Source of the DNA: Actinomycetota bacterium
Lineage (GTDB): Bacteria; Actinomycetota; Thermoleophilia; Gaiellales; Gaiellaceae
Direction: 5' to 3'
NCBI GenBank assembly: GCA_013695385.1
Contig: JACDAN010000239.1
Location: forward strand, 1 to 39,262
DNA: 39,262 bases
This document shows, in pieces, positions 9,568 through 20,522 of this stretch. The position numbers were made by a program, and so were the translations under genes. The notes under the pieces are model-generated. The model did no database searches and was not told the DNA's origin. It saw only the letters and a list, made by a program, of their open reading frames with translations. The stretch's first letter is position 1. Every line of letters starts with the position of its first letter.

Positions 9568-10451
9568 TTGGCCGTATATGCAGGAGTTTTATTTGTTGTC
9601 CTTTTTGACAGCGCAAGTTGCGAGGCTGGCGCATGCGCGATCCCGCGGGCGGCGAGCGGATCCTCGAACCCGAGAGCTGCGGCTGCTTTGTACAGGTCGG
9701 CCCGGACACGGTGAGGGGCTCCGGGGTCGGTGAAGAGCGCGGTTCCGACAGCAACGGCGCTCGCTCCGGCGGCTATCAGCTCGAGCGCATCGCGTCCGGT
9801 CGAGACTCCTCCCATCCCGACGATGGGCAGTCCGGTGGCCCGGTAGCACACGTACACGGCGGCGAGAGCGATCGGCTTCAGCGCCGGTCCGGAGTAGCCA
9901 CCCGCGCCGCGGGCGAGGCGTGGGCGGAGAGTCTCGTCGTCGAGGGCCAGGCCCCGGATGGTGTTGACGAGCGAGAGGCCGTCGGCCCCCGCCGCCTGAG
10001 CCGCGCGGGCCACATCCGCGATGTCCGGCAGCGCCGGCGAGAGCTTTGCGTAGAGCGGAAGCGGCGTCTCGGCCCTGCACGCTGCGACGATCTCGGAGGC
10101 CGCTTCGGGCGCCTCGTCCACGTTCGGGCACGAGAGGTTGAGCTCGATCGTGACATCGGAGAGCCTGGAGCAGGTCTCTGCATACTCGTCGGCCGAAAAG
10201 CCGCCGACGGAGACCCAGATCGGCAAGCCCAGCCCGCGAAGCTGCGGGAGCACGACGGCGAGGAAGCGTTCCCGGCCGGGATTCTGGAGGCCGATCGAGT
10301 TCAGGAGGCCGTGGTCCGTCTCTGCGATCCGAGTCGGGTCGTTGCCCTCGCGTGGGAGCGGTGTCACCGTCTTGGTGACGAACGCGTCGAAGGCGCGGGC
10401 GACCTCGGGCGTTGCGAGGGCGTCGAGGCAGCCCGAGGCGTTCAGGAGCAC
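9564..10451 (-). CDS. pyrD: Dihydroorotate dehydrogenase, class IB catalytic subunit
   Basis: ELNLSCPNVDEAPEAASEIVAAC...PLYAKLSPALPDIADVARAAQAAGADGLSLVNTI...GGYSGPALKPIAL; next to pyrK. Confidence 0.93.
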   Translation of the reverse strand: MLLNASGCLDALATPEVARAFDAFVTKTVTPLPREGNDPTRIAETDHGLLNSIGLQNPGRERFLAVVLPQLRGLGLPIWVSVGGFSADEYAETCSRLSDVTIELNLSCPNVDEAPEAASEIVAACRAETPLPLYAKLSPALPDIADVARAAQAAGADGLSLVNTIRGLALDDETLRPRLARGAGGYSGPALKPIALAAVYVCYRATGLPIVGMGGVSTGRDALELIAAGASAVAVGTALFTDPGAPHRVRADLYKAAAALGFEDPLAARGIAHAPASQLALSKRTTNKTPAYTAK

Positions 10452-11113
10452 GCAGCCGCCTCCAGCACGGGACCCTCGACGCAGAGCCGCTTATACGTTC
10501 CGTCCAGGTCGACCGCGCACCCGTAACAGGCGCCGTATCCGCAGGCCATCGGCGCCTCCCAGGCGAGTTGCGCGCCGGGGAAGAGTGCGCCGACGGCCTG
10601 CAGCATCCGCTCCGGTCCGCAGGCGAGCACGTCATGGCCGGCAGGGAGGAGCTCTGTGACAAGCCCGGGCTCGACCGCGACCTCCGACCCCGGAAGGAGG
10701 GCGGCGGCCTCCGCGTGATGTGCCGTCCGGAAACCGAGCACGGCGGGTGGGCCGCCCAGCTTCTCGGAGAGATACGGAAGGGGCGCCATGCCGATGCCGC
10801 CCCCGACGAGGAGCGGCCGGTCGACGTCGAGCCGAAAGCCGTTTCCGAGCGGCCCGAGGATCGCCAGCTCGTCACCCGCTTCCAGCGCTGCGAGTGCGCG
10901 GGTGCCCCGCCCGACCGGCTCGAACAAGAAGTCGAGCTCTCCCGGTGGGGCGAGGCAGAGGCTCATCGGCCGTGGCAAGACCCGGCCGGGCGCCTCGAGC
11001 ATGAAGAACTGACCCGGGATTCCCGGTTCCGCCCGGCCCCGTTCCACGCGCAGGAGCCGATACGGGCCGACAGGCTCGTTGGCGAGGACGCTATGCCGTC
11101 CGCGGCTGAGCAT
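10442..11113 (-). CDS. pyrK: Dihydroorotate dehydrogenase electron transfer subunit
   Basis: [17 protein letters not shown]..., C-terminal [26 protein letters not shown] 2Fe-2S motif. Confidence 0.93.
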   Translation of the reverse strand: MLSRGRHSVLANEPVGPYRLLRVERGRAEPGIPGQFFMLEAPGRVLPRPMSLCLAPPGELDFLFEPVGRGTRALAALEAGDELAILGPLGNGFRLDVDRPLLVGGGIGMAPLPYLSEKLGGPPAVLGFRTAHHAEAAALLPGSEVAVEPGLVTELLPAGHDVLACGPERMLQAVGALFPGAQLAWEAPMACGYGACYGCAVDLDGTYKRLCVEGPVLEAAACS

Positions 11114-14100
11114 CGATGCGCTCCTGGAGGGAGAGGACGTCCTCGCCGCGGGCGTGTGCGATCGCGTGAACCGCTGCCGCGGCCCCGCTCGCCGTCGTGA
11201 TGCAGGGGATACGCGCGGCGAGTGCGGCCTCCCGGATGCGATATCCGTCCGTCCGGGCTCCCGATCCCTGCGGCGTGTTGATCACGAGATGGCAACGGCT
11301 GCGGCGGAGGAGATCGACGACGGTCGAGCCCTCCCCCGTCTCCGCAACCTTTCGAACGTGCTCGACCGCCAGGCCCGCGGCCGCGAGCGTCCGGGCGGTT
11401 CCGCTCGTCGCGGCGAGGGCGAAGCCGAGCCTCGAGAGCGCGGTGGCCACGGGCACCACCGCACGCTTGTCCTGGTCTCGCACCGAGAGAAACGCAGTGC
11501 CCGATGCCGGAAGTGGCCGGCCCGCCGCGCGCTCGGCCTTTGCAAGCGCGGTCGGGTAGTCGGCGGCAGACGCCATTACCTCGCCGGTGGAGCGCATCTC
11601 CGGGCCGAGAACGGCGTCCGACCCGGGAAAGCGCCTGAACGGGAAGACGGCCGCCTTGACACTGACCTGCTGCAGATCGTTCAAAGCGGGCAGGTGGAGG
11701 TCGGCCAACCGGGTACCGGCGGCCAGGCGGCAGGCGGCATCGACGAGGTTGAGGCCGATCGCCTTGCTCGCGAACGGCACGGTCCGTGAGGCGCGGGGAT
11801 TCGCCTCGAGGACGTAGACAGACCCGTCGAGAATCGCCAGCTGGACGTTCACGAGCCCGACGACGCCGAGCGCCGGAGCGAGCGTGGAGACGGTCTCCTC
11901 GATCTCGGCCCGCAGGGCGGCATCTAGCCCGGGAGGCGGAAGCACGCAACTGGAATCGCCCGAGTGGATGCCGGCTTCCTCCACATGCTGCATCACTGCG
12001 GCGACGAACGTCGTCGCCCCGTCGCAAAGCGCGTCGACGTCGATCTCCAGCGCGCCTTCCAGGAAACGGTCGACGAGGAAGCGGGAGCCCGGATGGACGT
12101 TCGCCGCGACGCCCTCCGGTTCGTAGCAGACCGCCATCTGCCGCCCTCCGAGCACGTAGGACGGTCGCACGAGCACCGGATACCCGATCTCCTCGGCCGC
12201 CGCGATCGCCTCGGACTGGGAGCTCGCCATGCGCCAGTCGGGCACCGCGATCCCGAGGTCGCGGCAGAGCGAGCCGAACCGCTCCCGGTCCTCCGCAAGG
12301 TCGACCGCGTCGAACGGGGTCCCGAGGATCGCGAAGCCCGCCGCCTCCAGCGCCCTGGCGAGCTTGAGCGGGGTCTGGCCGCCGAATTGGATGACGACCC
12401 CGACCGGGTGCTCCCGCTCGCAGACCGCCAGAACCTCCTCGATCCCTAGGGGCTCGAAGTACAGCCGGTCAGAGGTGTCGTAATCGGTGGAGACCGTCTC
12501 GGGGTTGCAGTTGACCATCACGGTCTCGAAGCCGAGCGCCCGAAAGCTCTGCGCCGCGTGGACGCAGCAATAGTCGAACTCGATCCCCTGACCGATGCGG
12601 TTCGGGCCAGAGCCGAGGATCACGACCACTCCCCGCTTCCCGGTCGTCTCGGGCGCCGCTGGGGGTGCGGGGCCGGAGGGGACAGTGCTGTGAGGCACGG
12701 CCCCGCAAGGCACCGTGCCGCCAGCGGTGTCAGGCAGTGGCGGAGCCGGGCTCTGCCCGGCGGGAGCGACTGCCGGCGAGACGGGCGGGGCTTCGTCCGC
12801 CTCGCCCCAGGTGGAGTAGTAGTAGGTGGAGGCAGCCTCGACCTCACCGGCGCAGGAGTCGACGCGGCGGAAGGCAGGGCGCACGCCCCACGCTCTCCTC
12901 CGCGCCCGGACGGCGTCCTCGGACGCGTCGCACGCCACGCCGATCTCGCGGTCGGACAACCCGAGCCGCTTCAGACGGAGGAAGTCGTCGGCGACGAGCG
13001 CGTCGAGCGAGTTGATCTCTTCGACCGCGCGCCCGACGCGCGCTAGTTCCGCTTCGAACCACGGGTGAAGGCCGGTGGGCTCCCAGGCGTCGTCGATCTC
13101 ACGCGCGCGGCGAGCCTTCAGGAAGGCCTCGGTGAACGTTCGCCCGATTCCCATCGTCTCGCCGACCGATTTCATCTGTGTCCCGAGCGTGCGGTCGGCG
13201 CCCGGGAACTTCTCGAAGGCGAAGCGTGGGAACTTGACGACGACGTAGTCGAGAGTGGGCTCGAAGCTCGCCGGCGTCGTCCCGGTCAGGTCGTTCGGGA
13301 TCTCGTCGAGCGTGTAGCCGACCGCGAGCTTCGCCGCCACCTTCGCGATCGGGTACCCGGTCGCCTTCGAAGCGAGCGCCGACGAGCGGGAGACGCGCGG
13401 GTTCATCTCGATCACGCGCAGGGCACCCGACTCCCGCTCGCGGGCGAACTGAATGTTGGCGCCGCCCGTCTCGACGCCCACGGCCCGGATGATCGCGGCG
13501 GCGGCGTCGCGGAGCTCCTGATACGCCTCGTCCGGGAGCGTCATCTGCGGCGCCACCGTCACGGAGTCGCCGGTGTGGACGCCCATCGGGTCGAGGTTCT
13601 CGATCGAGCAGACGACGATCACGTTGTCGTTCCGGTCGCGCATGAGCTCGAGCTCGAACTCGTCCCAGCCGAGCAGCGACTCTTCGACGAGCACCTGGCC
13701 GACCGGGCTCTCCGAGAGCGCCCGCTCGAGCATGCCCACGAACTCGTCTTCCGACCGGGCAGTGCCGCCGCCGTGACCTCCGAGCGTGAATGAAGGACGC
13801 AGGATCACGGGAAAGGTCAGCTCCCTCGGGACGTCGGCCCAGCCGTTGACGACCGTCGAGGACGGTACGCGGTGCCCCGCCAACCGTACGGTGTCCCGAA
13901 ACTGCTCGCGATCCTCGGCCCGGTGGATCACGTCGATTCCGGCCCCGATCAGCTCGACGCCCAGCTCGTTGAGGATCCCCGCCTCCGCCAGCTCAACGGC
14001 GAGATTGAGAGCAGTCTGGCCGCCCAGGGTCGGCAGCAGCGCGTCCGGCCGCTCCCGGGCCAGCACGCCCGCAACGCCCTCCAGGTCGAGGGGCTCGACG

Positions 14101-14294
14101 TAGGTGCGGTCGGCGAAACCGGGGTCGGTCATGATCGTCGCGGGGTTCGAGTTGACGACGATCGTGCGAAAGCCGTCTTCGCGGAGCACCTTCAGCGCCT
14201 GGCACCCGGCATAGTCGAACTCGCACGCCTGGCCGATGACGATCGGGCCGGAGCCGATCACGCAGATGGATCTGAGGTCAGGCCGCCTTGGCAA
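11091..14294 (-). CDS. carB: Carbamoyl-phosphate synthase large subunit
   Basis: 1067 aa; duplicated CPSase motifs ([20 protein letters not shown] and [22 protein letters not shown]). Confidence 0.97.
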   Translation of the reverse strand: MPRRPDLRSICVIGSGPIVIGQACEFDYAGCQALKVLREDGFRTIVVNSNPATIMTDPGFADRTYVEPLDLEGVAGVLARERPDALLPTLGGQTALNLAVELAEAGILNELGVELIGAGIDVIHRAEDREQFRDTVRLAGHRVPSSTVVNGWADVPRELTFPVILRPSFTLGGHGGGTARSEDEFVGMLERALSESPVGQVLVEESLLGWDEFELELMRDRNDNVIVVCSIENLDPMGVHTGDSVTVAPQMTLPDEAYQELRDAAAAIIRAVGVETGGANIQFARERESGALRVIEMNPRVSRSSALASKATGYPIAKVAAKLAVGYTLDEIPNDLTGTTPASFEPTLDYVVVKFPRFAFEKFPGADRTLGTQMKSVGETMGIGRTFTEAFLKARRAREIDDAWEPTGLHPWFEAELARVGRAVEEINSLDALVADDFLRLKRLGLSDREIGVACDASEDAVRARRRAWGVRPAFRRVDSCAGEVEAASTYYYSTWGEADEAPPVSPAVAPAGQSPAPPLPDTAGGTVPCGAVPHSTVPSGPAPPAAPETTGKRGVVVILGSGPNRIGQGIEFDYCCVHAAQSFRALGFETVMVNCNPETVSTDYDTSDRLYFEPLGIEEVLAVCEREHPVGVVIQFGGQTPLKLARALEAAGFAILGTPFDAVDLAEDRERFGSLCRDLGIAVPDWRMASSQSEAIAAAEEIGYPVLVRPSYVLGGRQMAVCYEPEGVAANVHPGSRFLVDRFLEGALEIDVDALCDGATTFVAAVMQHVEEAGIHSGDSSCVLPPPGLDAALRAEIEETVSTLAPALGVVGLVNVQLAILDGSVYVLEANPRASRTVPFASKAIGLNLVDAACRLAAGTRLADLHLPALNDLQQVSVKAAVFPFRRFPGSDAVLGPEMRSTGEVMASAADYPTALAKAERAAGRPLPASGTAFLSVRDQDKRAVVPVATALSRLGFALAATSGTARTLAAAGLAVEHVRKVAETGEGSTVVDLLRRSRCHLVINTPQGSGARTDGYRIREAALAARIPCITTASGAAAAVHAIAHARGEDVLSLQERIDAQPRTA
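12640..12795 (-). repeat. In-frame palindrome-rich insertion encoding a Pro/Ala-rich CarB linker
   Basis: Protein [57 protein letters not shown] inverted repeats GGCACGG/CCGTGCC, GCCGGGC-TCT-GCCCGGC, CCGCCA/TGGCGG. Confidence 0.6.
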
Positions 14295-15327
14295 TGCCCG
14301 AGCACACCTCCTCGACCCACGTCTCGAGGAGCGGCCAGGCGTCGTGTGGGCCGGGACCCGCCTCCGGGTGGAACTGCACCGACCTCGCGTTCAGCTCGGG
14401 GAACTCGAGCCCTTCGACCGTGCCGTCGTAGAGCGAGACGTAGGCCGCTTCGCCGGCGGCCGACGGCCGCACTGCGAAGCCGTGGTTTTGAGCGGTGACG
14501 AGCACGCGGCCGGTCGCCTTCTCCAGCACGGGGTGGTTCGCGCCGCGGTGACCGAACGGCAGCTTGAACGTGTCGTGGCCCGTGGCGATGGCGAGCAGCT
14601 GATGGCCGAGGCAGATCCCGTAGACGGGAACCCGGCCGAGCAGGGCACGCACCGTGGCGATCTGGGCGCCGAGCGGCTCGGGATCTCCGGGCCCGTTGGA
14701 GAGAACGACGCCGTCGAAGCCGACCAGCTCCTCGGCCTCGGCCTGGTGCGGAAACACGGCAACCGCAGCGCCCGCCTTCGCGAGGCGGCGGAGGATCGAG
14801 CGCTTGCAGCCGTAGTCCACGACGGCTATTCGGGCCCTGCCGGCCTCCGAATAGTCGTACGGCCCGGGCGTCGAGACCGACTCGCAGAGCGCCCGTCCCA
14901 CCATCGTCGGCTGCTCCTGAATCGCCCGGAGGGTCTCTTCGACCGAGGCGTCGCCGGCGACGACCGCTGCGCGCATCGCGCCTCCCCGGCGCAGCTGCAG
15001 GACGAGCGACCGGGTGTCGATCCCCGACAGCGCAGGGAGCCCGCGTTCGAGGAGCCAGTCCGTCCAGGCCGGTCCTCGCACCTCGCGCATCACGACTCCC
15101 CGTGCATGAGCCCGGCCGGACTCCGACCGCTCGGAGGCGACGCCGTAGTTGCCCACCATCGGCGCCGAGAAGCAGACGATCTGTTCGGCGTAGCTCGGGT
15201 CGGTGACGACCTCCTGGTACCCCGTCATGGCCGTCGTGAACACCGCCTCGCCGAACGCGAATCCTGGCGCTCCGACCGACTCGCCGTGAAAGATCGCTCC
15301 GTCCTCGAGCGCGAGGAATCCGGTCAC
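14278..15327 (-). CDS. carA: Carbamoyl-phosphate synthase small subunit (GTG start)
   Basis: [51 protein letters not shown]...[14 protein letters not shown]...HRGANHPV. Confidence 0.96.
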   Translation of the reverse strand: MTGFLALEDGAIFHGESVGAPGFAFGEAVFTTAMTGYQEVVTDPSYAEQIVCFSAPMVGNYGVASERSESGRAHARGVVMREVRGPAWTDWLLERGLPALSGIDTRSLVLQLRRGGAMRAAVVAGDASVEETLRAIQEQPTMVGRALCESVSTPGPYDYSEAGRARIAVVDYGCKRSILRRLAKAGAAVAVFPHQAEAEELVGFDGVVLSNGPGDPEPLGAQIATVRALLGRVPVYGICLGHQLLAIATGHDTFKLPFGHRGANHPVLEKATGRVLVTAQNHGFAVRPSAAGEAAYVSLYDGTVEGLEFPELNARSVQFHPEAGPGPHDAWPLLETWVEEVCSGIAKAA

Positions 15328-16640
15328 GCTTCGAACACCGTCCTCCCGGCGGCAACCGTCATCCGCACCTTTCCGGTCAGGTGCCGGCCGAGGAGCCACG
15401 AGTTTGCCGACCGAGAGCGGAAGACGCCCTCGTCGACTCGCCAACCTGCGCGGGTGTCGAGCAGGACGAGGTTCGCGCGCTCGCCCACTGCGATCCTCGG
15501 CACCGGCAGGCCGTAGGCCGCGGCCGGTCCGGCCGACATGCGCTGGAGCAGCGCCTCGAGCCGGAGCAGTCCGGGCTCCACGAGGTACGTGTACAGCGCC
15601 GCGAACGCCGTCTCGAGCCCGGTGACGCCGAACGGCGCCGCTTCGAACGGAACGTCCTTCTCGTGCCGGGCGTGCGGGGCATGGTCGGTGGCGACCGCCT
15701 GGATCGTGCCGTCCCGAAGCCCCTCCAAGAGCGCTGCCCGGTCATCCGTCGAGCGCACCGGGGGGTTCATCTTCAGGTTCGGGTCGAGCGAGCGCAGCGC
15801 GTCGTCGGTCAGGCAGAGGTGGTGCGGAGTGACCTCGGCCGTGGCACCGACACCCGCTGTGCGCGCCGCGCGGAGGGCTTCGACCGACTCGCGTGCCGAG
15901 AGGTGGAGCAGGTGGACGGGCCGACCCTCGTAGGCAGCAAGGGAGAGATCGCGCTCGACCATCAGGCTCTCGGCGACCGAGGGGTAGCCGGCGAACCCGA
16001 GCTCGGCCGAGACGGCGCCCTCGTGCATCTGACCCGATCGTGAGAGCGTCGTCTCCTCGCAGTGGAGGGCAAGCGGACGCCCGCTGACGGCGCCGTACTG
16101 CAGCGCCCTTCGCATCAGTCCGGGGGTCGCAACCGGCTCTCCGTCGTCGGTGAAGCCTGCGGCGCCCGCCTCGGCGAGCGCGCCCATCTCCGTGAGCTCG
16201 GTCCCCTCCAGGCCTTTGCTGATCGCCGCCAGGAAGCCGACCGGAATCTCCGCGTCCGACGCGGCGGCCTCCACCAGCGACCCGAGCACCGCTGCGGAGT
16301 CGACCACCGGGTCGGTGTTCGGCATGGCGAGGATCGCGCAGTAGCCGCCGGCGGCAGCGGCCTGCGTGCCGCTTGCGATCGTCTCCTCGTCCTCGCGCCC
16401 CGGCGTCCGCAGGTGGACGTGCGGATCCACGAAGGCAGGTGCGAGCACCAGGCCCTCGCCGTCGACGACGCGGTGGGCGTTCGGATCGAGCCGCGCGCCG
16501 AGCTCGGCGATCGTCCCGGCGTCGATGCGGACGTCCATCACGCCGTCCACGTCCGCCCCCGGATCGAGGACGCGGGCCCCGCGAACGAGGAGGTTCTCGC
16601 CTGGGATGTCTTTTCCGAACAGGATGGACGGGGCTGCCAT
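15324..16640 (-). CDS. pyrC: Dihydroorotase
   Basis: LVLAPAFVDPHVHLRTPGREDEETIASG...ATDHAPH: cyclic amidohydrolase motifs. Confidence 0.96.
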   Translation of the reverse strand: MAAPSILFGKDIPGENLLVRGARVLDPGADVDGVMDVRIDAGTIAELGARLDPNAHRVVDGEGLVLAPAFVDPHVHLRTPGREDEETIASGTQAAAAGGYCAILAMPNTDPVVDSAAVLGSLVEAAASDAEIPVGFLAAISKGLEGTELTEMGALAEAGAAGFTDDGEPVATPGLMRRALQYGAVSGRPLALHCEETTLSRSGQMHEGAVSAELGFAGYPSVAESLMVERDLSLAAYEGRPVHLLHLSARESVEALRAARTAGVGATAEVTPHHLCLTDDALRSLDPNLKMNPPVRSTDDRAALLEGLRDGTIQAVATDHAPHARHEKDVPFEAAPFGVTGLETAFAALYTYLVEPGLLRLEALLQRMSAGPAAAYGLPVPRIAVGERANLVLLDTRAGWRVDEGVFRSRSANSWLLGRHLTGKVRMTVAAGRTVFEA

Positions 16641-17636
16641 CTACGCCACCTCCGTCAAGGCTGCGGCCTTCACGCCGACCGGCCCGGAGGTCAGGAGGTC
16701 GTAGAGCACCGCCATGCGGGTGACGAGCCCGGCGCGCACCTGGGTCTCGATCAGCGCGTCGGTCGCGTCGGCCACGCGCGCGTCGATCTCGACGCCGCGG
16801 TTCATCGGCCCGGGATGCATTACTTTCTGCCCCGGGCGGAGACGCTCCGGAGTGACGCCCCAGCGCTCGCTGTACTCCCTGAGGCTGGGGACGTAATTCG
16901 CACCTTCGAGCATCCGCTCCCGCTGCATCCGCAGCACGTAGACCACGTCGGCCGCGGCGATCGTCCCGATCTCCGTCGAGGTCGCGCAGCCCATGGCCTC
17001 GATCCCGCGCGGCAGGAGCGTCGGGGGTCCGACCAGCGTCGTGCGCGCACCGACGAGGTCCAGTGCCTGGACGAGCGAGCGCGCCACGCGCGAATGGAGG
17101 ACGTCGCCGACGATCGCGACGTGCAGCCCCTCGAGCCGGCCGAACTCCTCCTGGAGCGTGTAGAGGTCGAGCAGCGCCTGGGTCGGGTGCTGGTGCTTGC
17201 CGTCGCCGGCGTTCACGACGTGTGCGCCCGTCACCCCTGCAACGAGGTGCGCGCCGCCGATCTGCGGATGGCGGATGACGATGATGTCGGGGTCGTACGC
17301 CCCAAGCGTCAGCGCGGTGTCCTTCAGGGACTCGCCCTTGTCGACCGCCGAGCCTGAGGCCTTGATCGACATCGTGTCCGCCGAGAGCCGTTTCGCCGCC
17401 AGCTCGAAGCTCGACGAGGTGCGGGTGGAGGACTCGAAGAAGACGTTGACGACGAGCCGTCCGCGGAGTGTGGGCAGCTTCTTCATCTCGCGCTCGAGGG
17501 AGCGAGAGAAGTTGCGTGCGGTGCCGAGCAGGCGCTCGACATCCGCTCGGGTCAGGTCTGCGATCGACAGCAGGTGCCGGCGCTCGAGCGAGGGCGGCGG
17601 CAGCAGGTCGTCTCGCATGACGCGGATCTCAGCCAT
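16641..17636 (-). CDS. pyrB: Aspartate carbamoyltransferase catalytic subunit
   Basis: VVNVFFESSTRTSSSFELAAKRL...HPTQALLDLYT...MHPGPMNRGVEI. Confidence 0.96.
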   Translation of the reverse strand: MAEIRVMRDDLLPPPSLERRHLLSIADLTRADVERLLGTARNFSRSLEREMKKLPTLRGRLVVNVFFESSTRTSSSFELAAKRLSADTMSIKASGSAVDKGESLKDTALTLGAYDPDIIVIRHPQIGGAHLVAGVTGAHVVNAGDGKHQHPTQALLDLYTLQEEFGRLEGLHVAIVGDVLHSRVARSLVQALDLVGARTTLVGPPTLLPRGIEAMGCATSTEIGTIAAADVVYVLRMQRERMLEGANYVPSLREYSERWGVTPERLRPGQKVMHPGPMNRGVEIDARVADATDALIETQVRAGLVTRMAVLYDLLTSGPVGVKAAALTEVA

Positions 17637-18219
17637 GGCTCTCCTCTTCCGGGCTCGGGACGAGGAGGACACGGTCGACCTCGTCGACCTCGACGAGCTG
17701 GACCTGGACGCGCTCGCCGCGAGAAGTCGGCAGGTTCTTGCCGACGTAGTCGGGACGGATGGGAAGCTCCCTGTGACCACGGTCGGCGAGGCACGCCAGC
17801 TGCACGCGCGCAGGCCGCCCATAGTCGAAGAGGGCGTCGATCGCAGCCCTGATCGTCCGGCCCGTGTAGAGGACGTCGTCGACGAGCACGCACGTCATCC
17901 CCTCGAGCGCAAACTCGAGCCTCGTCGACCGGACGATCGGCTGGGCCTGCCGCGGCGGCTCGCCGCCGCGCACCTGGACGTCGTCTCTGTAGAAGGTGAT
18001 GTCGAGCGAACCGCTCGCCAGTTCCTCGCCGCTGAGCTCGTGGATCAGGCGCCGGACCCGCTGGGCGAGCGGGACGCCGCGGGTGTGGATGCCGATGAGC
18101 GCAACCCGCTCGAGCTCCGGGTTCGCCTCGATGATCTCGTGCGCGATCCGCGTCAGAGTCCGGGCGATCGCGGCTTCGTCCAGCAGGATCGTGGCCTTCG
18201 TCTGGGCAGGCAGCGTCAA
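17629..18219 (-). CDS. pyrR: Bifunctional pyr operon RNA-binding regulator / uracil phosphoribosyltransferase PyrR (TTG start)
   Basis: ALIGIHTRGVPLAQR...DITFYRDDVQVRG...VLVDDVLYTGRTIRAAIDAL; SD AAAGGAG upstream of TTG. Confidence 0.95.
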   Translation of the reverse strand: MTLPAQTKATILLDEAAIARTLTRIAHEIIEANPELERVALIGIHTRGVPLAQRVRRLIHELSGEELASGSLDITFYRDDVQVRGGEPPRQAQPIVRSTRLEFALEGMTCVLVDDVLYTGRTIRAAIDALFDYGRPARVQLACLADRGHRELPIRPDYVGKNLPTSRGERVQVQLVEVDEVDRVLLVPSPEEESHG

Positions 18220-18225
18220 CCGCTC

Positions 18226-18258
18226 TCCTTTCCGGCCTCTCCGGACCGAGTTAAAGGA
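18226..18258 (-). promoter_or_regulatory. PyrR-binding RNA element overlapping the pyrR SD
   Basis: Transcript UCCUUUAACUCGGUCCGGAGAGGCCGGAAAGGA: lower stem UCCUUU/AAAGGA, loop segment GGUCCGGAGAGGCC matching the PyrR-binding consensus ARUCCNGNGAGGYU with compensatory end pairs. Confidence 0.88.
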
Positions 18259-18276
18259 CGTGAAGCGAGGGGGAGG

Positions 18277-18892
<616 letters not shown>

Positions 18893-18994
18893 CTGCCGAC
18901 GAGGTCCGCCTCGCGGACAACGAGCTCGAACAGCTCCCACCAGCGATCGTCCTGCGGCCGGAGCTCGTCGTAGCTCGCGGCTACGAGTCCGAAA

Positions 18995-19228
18995 TCAGGG
19001 GTCCGTGATGATCTCTTCCGGATCGCTGAGCGATTCGATCGCGTGGATGGCGGCCTCGAGGGACGCCTCGGGGACGAGCACCTTCTGCGGGGCGTCTTCG
19101 ATCGAGCGCGGGTGATGATCGATCGCCGGTTCGAGCTGCGGGTCGATTCCCGCCGCCCGGAGCATCGACTCGATCTCCTCCGCCTCCGTGACGTCGCCGG
19201 CGACGGCGACCTGCACCATCCGGGTCAT
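18995..19228 (-). CDS. DUF2007-like small protein
   Basis: MTRMVQVAVAGDVTEAEEIESMLRAAGIDPQLEPAIDHH...KVLVPEASLEAAIHAIES. Confidence 0.7.
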   Translation of the reverse strand: MTRMVQVAVAGDVTEAEEIESMLRAAGIDPQLEPAIDHHPRSIEDAPQKVLVPEASLEAAIHAIESLSDPEEIITDP

Positions 19229-20235
19229 CGCGGGGCCTCCTCGACGGTGGGAACGGTTTCCGGCTTGGGAGCCGGAAGCACCTGCCTGTGCGTGGCTCCT
19301 CCCTTCACGAGCTCGGGCGCCCCCCGCTCCTGGAACGGGACGACGATGATATCGAGATCCCTCGGAACGACGGTGTCCGGGAACACGACCCGAGCCTCTC
19401 GCTCGATTTCCCCCCCGAAGTAGCGGTTCGAGAGATGGGTCAGGACGAGGAGCCCCACCTCCGCGTCGCGCGCAACCTCCGCAGCCTCCCGTGCGGTCGA
19501 GTGCAGCGTCTCGTGTGCGCGCTCCCGCTCGTCCTCGGCAAAGGTCGCCTCGTGGACGAGAACGTCCGCGCCACGCGCCGCATCGATAACGCCACGCGAG
19601 TACGCGGTATCCGCGGAGATCACGAGCTTGCGGCCCGGACGGCGCTCGCCGAGAACACCGTCCGGGGTGATCGTGCGCCCGTCGGCCAACGTCACGGACT
19701 TGCCGGCCTGAAGCGCTCCGCGCTCGGGCCCCTCGGGGATTCGGAGCGCATCCGCTGCCCCGGCGTCGAACCGCCCCGGCCGCGGGTGCTCGGTGAGCGC
19801 GTAACCGATCGCCGAGACGCCGTGGTCGACCTGGAACGTCGAGAGGTCGTACTCGCCGCGCTCGAGCACCTCGCCCGGCTCGAGCTCCACGAGCTCGTAG
19901 CGGTAGGTCAAGCGGCCGAAGATCCGGCGCAGGGCGTTGAAGAGGTCGCCGAGGCCTGGGGGGCCGTAGATCGTGATCGGTACCTCGCGACCCCTGAGCG
20001 CAAAGGTCTTCAGCATGCCGGGCAGCCCCAGGTAGTGATCGGCGTGGTAGTGCGTGAGGAAGATCTCGCGGAGCTCGATCAGCCCGACGCTCGATCGGAG
20101 CAGCTGCCGCTGCGTGCCTTCCGCGCAGTCGAACAGGAGTCGTTCGCCCCCGCGCCGAAGGAGCATCGCGGTCGGAGCCCGCTGCGCCGTCGGCATCGAG
20201 CCCGACGTTCCCAGGAACACGAGATCGAGATCCAC
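19225..20235 (-). CDS. rnz: Ribonuclease Z
   Basis: MDLDLVFLGTSGSMPTAQRAPTAMLLR...FLTHYHADHYLGLPGML: metallo-beta-lactamase HxHxDH; tRNase Z architecture. Confidence 0.93.
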   Translation of the reverse strand: MDLDLVFLGTSGSMPTAQRAPTAMLLRRGGERLLFDCAEGTQRQLLRSSVGLIELREIFLTHYHADHYLGLPGMLKTFALRGREVPITIYGPPGLGDLFNALRRIFGRLTYRYELVELEPGEVLERGEYDLSTFQVDHGVSAIGYALTEHPRPGRFDAGAADALRIPEGPERGALQAGKSVTLADGRTITPDGVLGERRPGRKLVISADTAYSRGVIDAARGADVLVHEATFAEDERERAHETLHSTAREAAEVARDAEVGLLVLTHLSNRYFGGEIEREARVVFPDTVVPRDLDIIVVPFQERGAPELVKGGATHRQVLPAPKPETVPTVEEAPR

Positions 20236-20279
20236 GCGCCGATTCTAGGGCCACCCATTTCGGGCGAAATCGAGGCCTC

Positions 20280-20522
20280 CTACGGCAACAGGAGGATCTG
20301 GCCGGGGGTCAGCTGCGCGTCGGCGAGGTCGTTTTCGCGCTGAATCGCCCAGACGCCTTGCCGCAGATCCCCGCCGTAGTGCTGCGAGGCGATCGTCCAG
20401 AGCGTGTCGCCTGCGTGCACGCGGTAGGGCTGGCCGGCGCCGGCTCCCTCGGAGACCCGGGTCAGGACGCTCCAGGCGAGAACGGTCGTCAGGAACGCGG
20501 TGAGGATGATCCGAACGAACAT
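20280..20522 (-). CDS. Single-TM LysM small protein; candidate SOS-induced division inhibitor (YneA/DivS/ChiZ-like architecture)
   Basis: MFVRIILTAFLTTVLAWSVLTRVSEGAGAGQPYRVHAGDTLWTIASQHYGGDLRQGVWAIQRENDLADAQLTPGQILLLP: N-terminal TM plus LysM; preceded by two LexA-type boxes. Confidence 0.85.
   Translation of the reverse strand: MFVRIILTAFLTTVLAWSVLTRVSEGAGAGQPYRVHAGDTLWTIASQHYGGDLRQGVWAIQRENDLADAQLTPGQILLLP

Noticed and set aside
9589-10875. 428-aa minus ORF overlapping pyrD/pyrK
   Set aside because: Alternate frame of pyrD/pyrK, Arg/Ser/Pro-rich without domain signal.
14236-17357. Long plus-strand ORFs opposite carA, pyrC and pyrB (14236..15516, 15381..16043, 16062..17357)
   Set aside because: Opposite strongly supported pyrimidine genes; low-complexity Arg/Asp-rich translations.
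20257-20270. ATTTCG-GG-CGAAAT inverted repeat between rnz and the LysM gene
   Set aside because: Only 6 bp with a 2-nt loop and no U-tract; too weak to call a terminator or operator.
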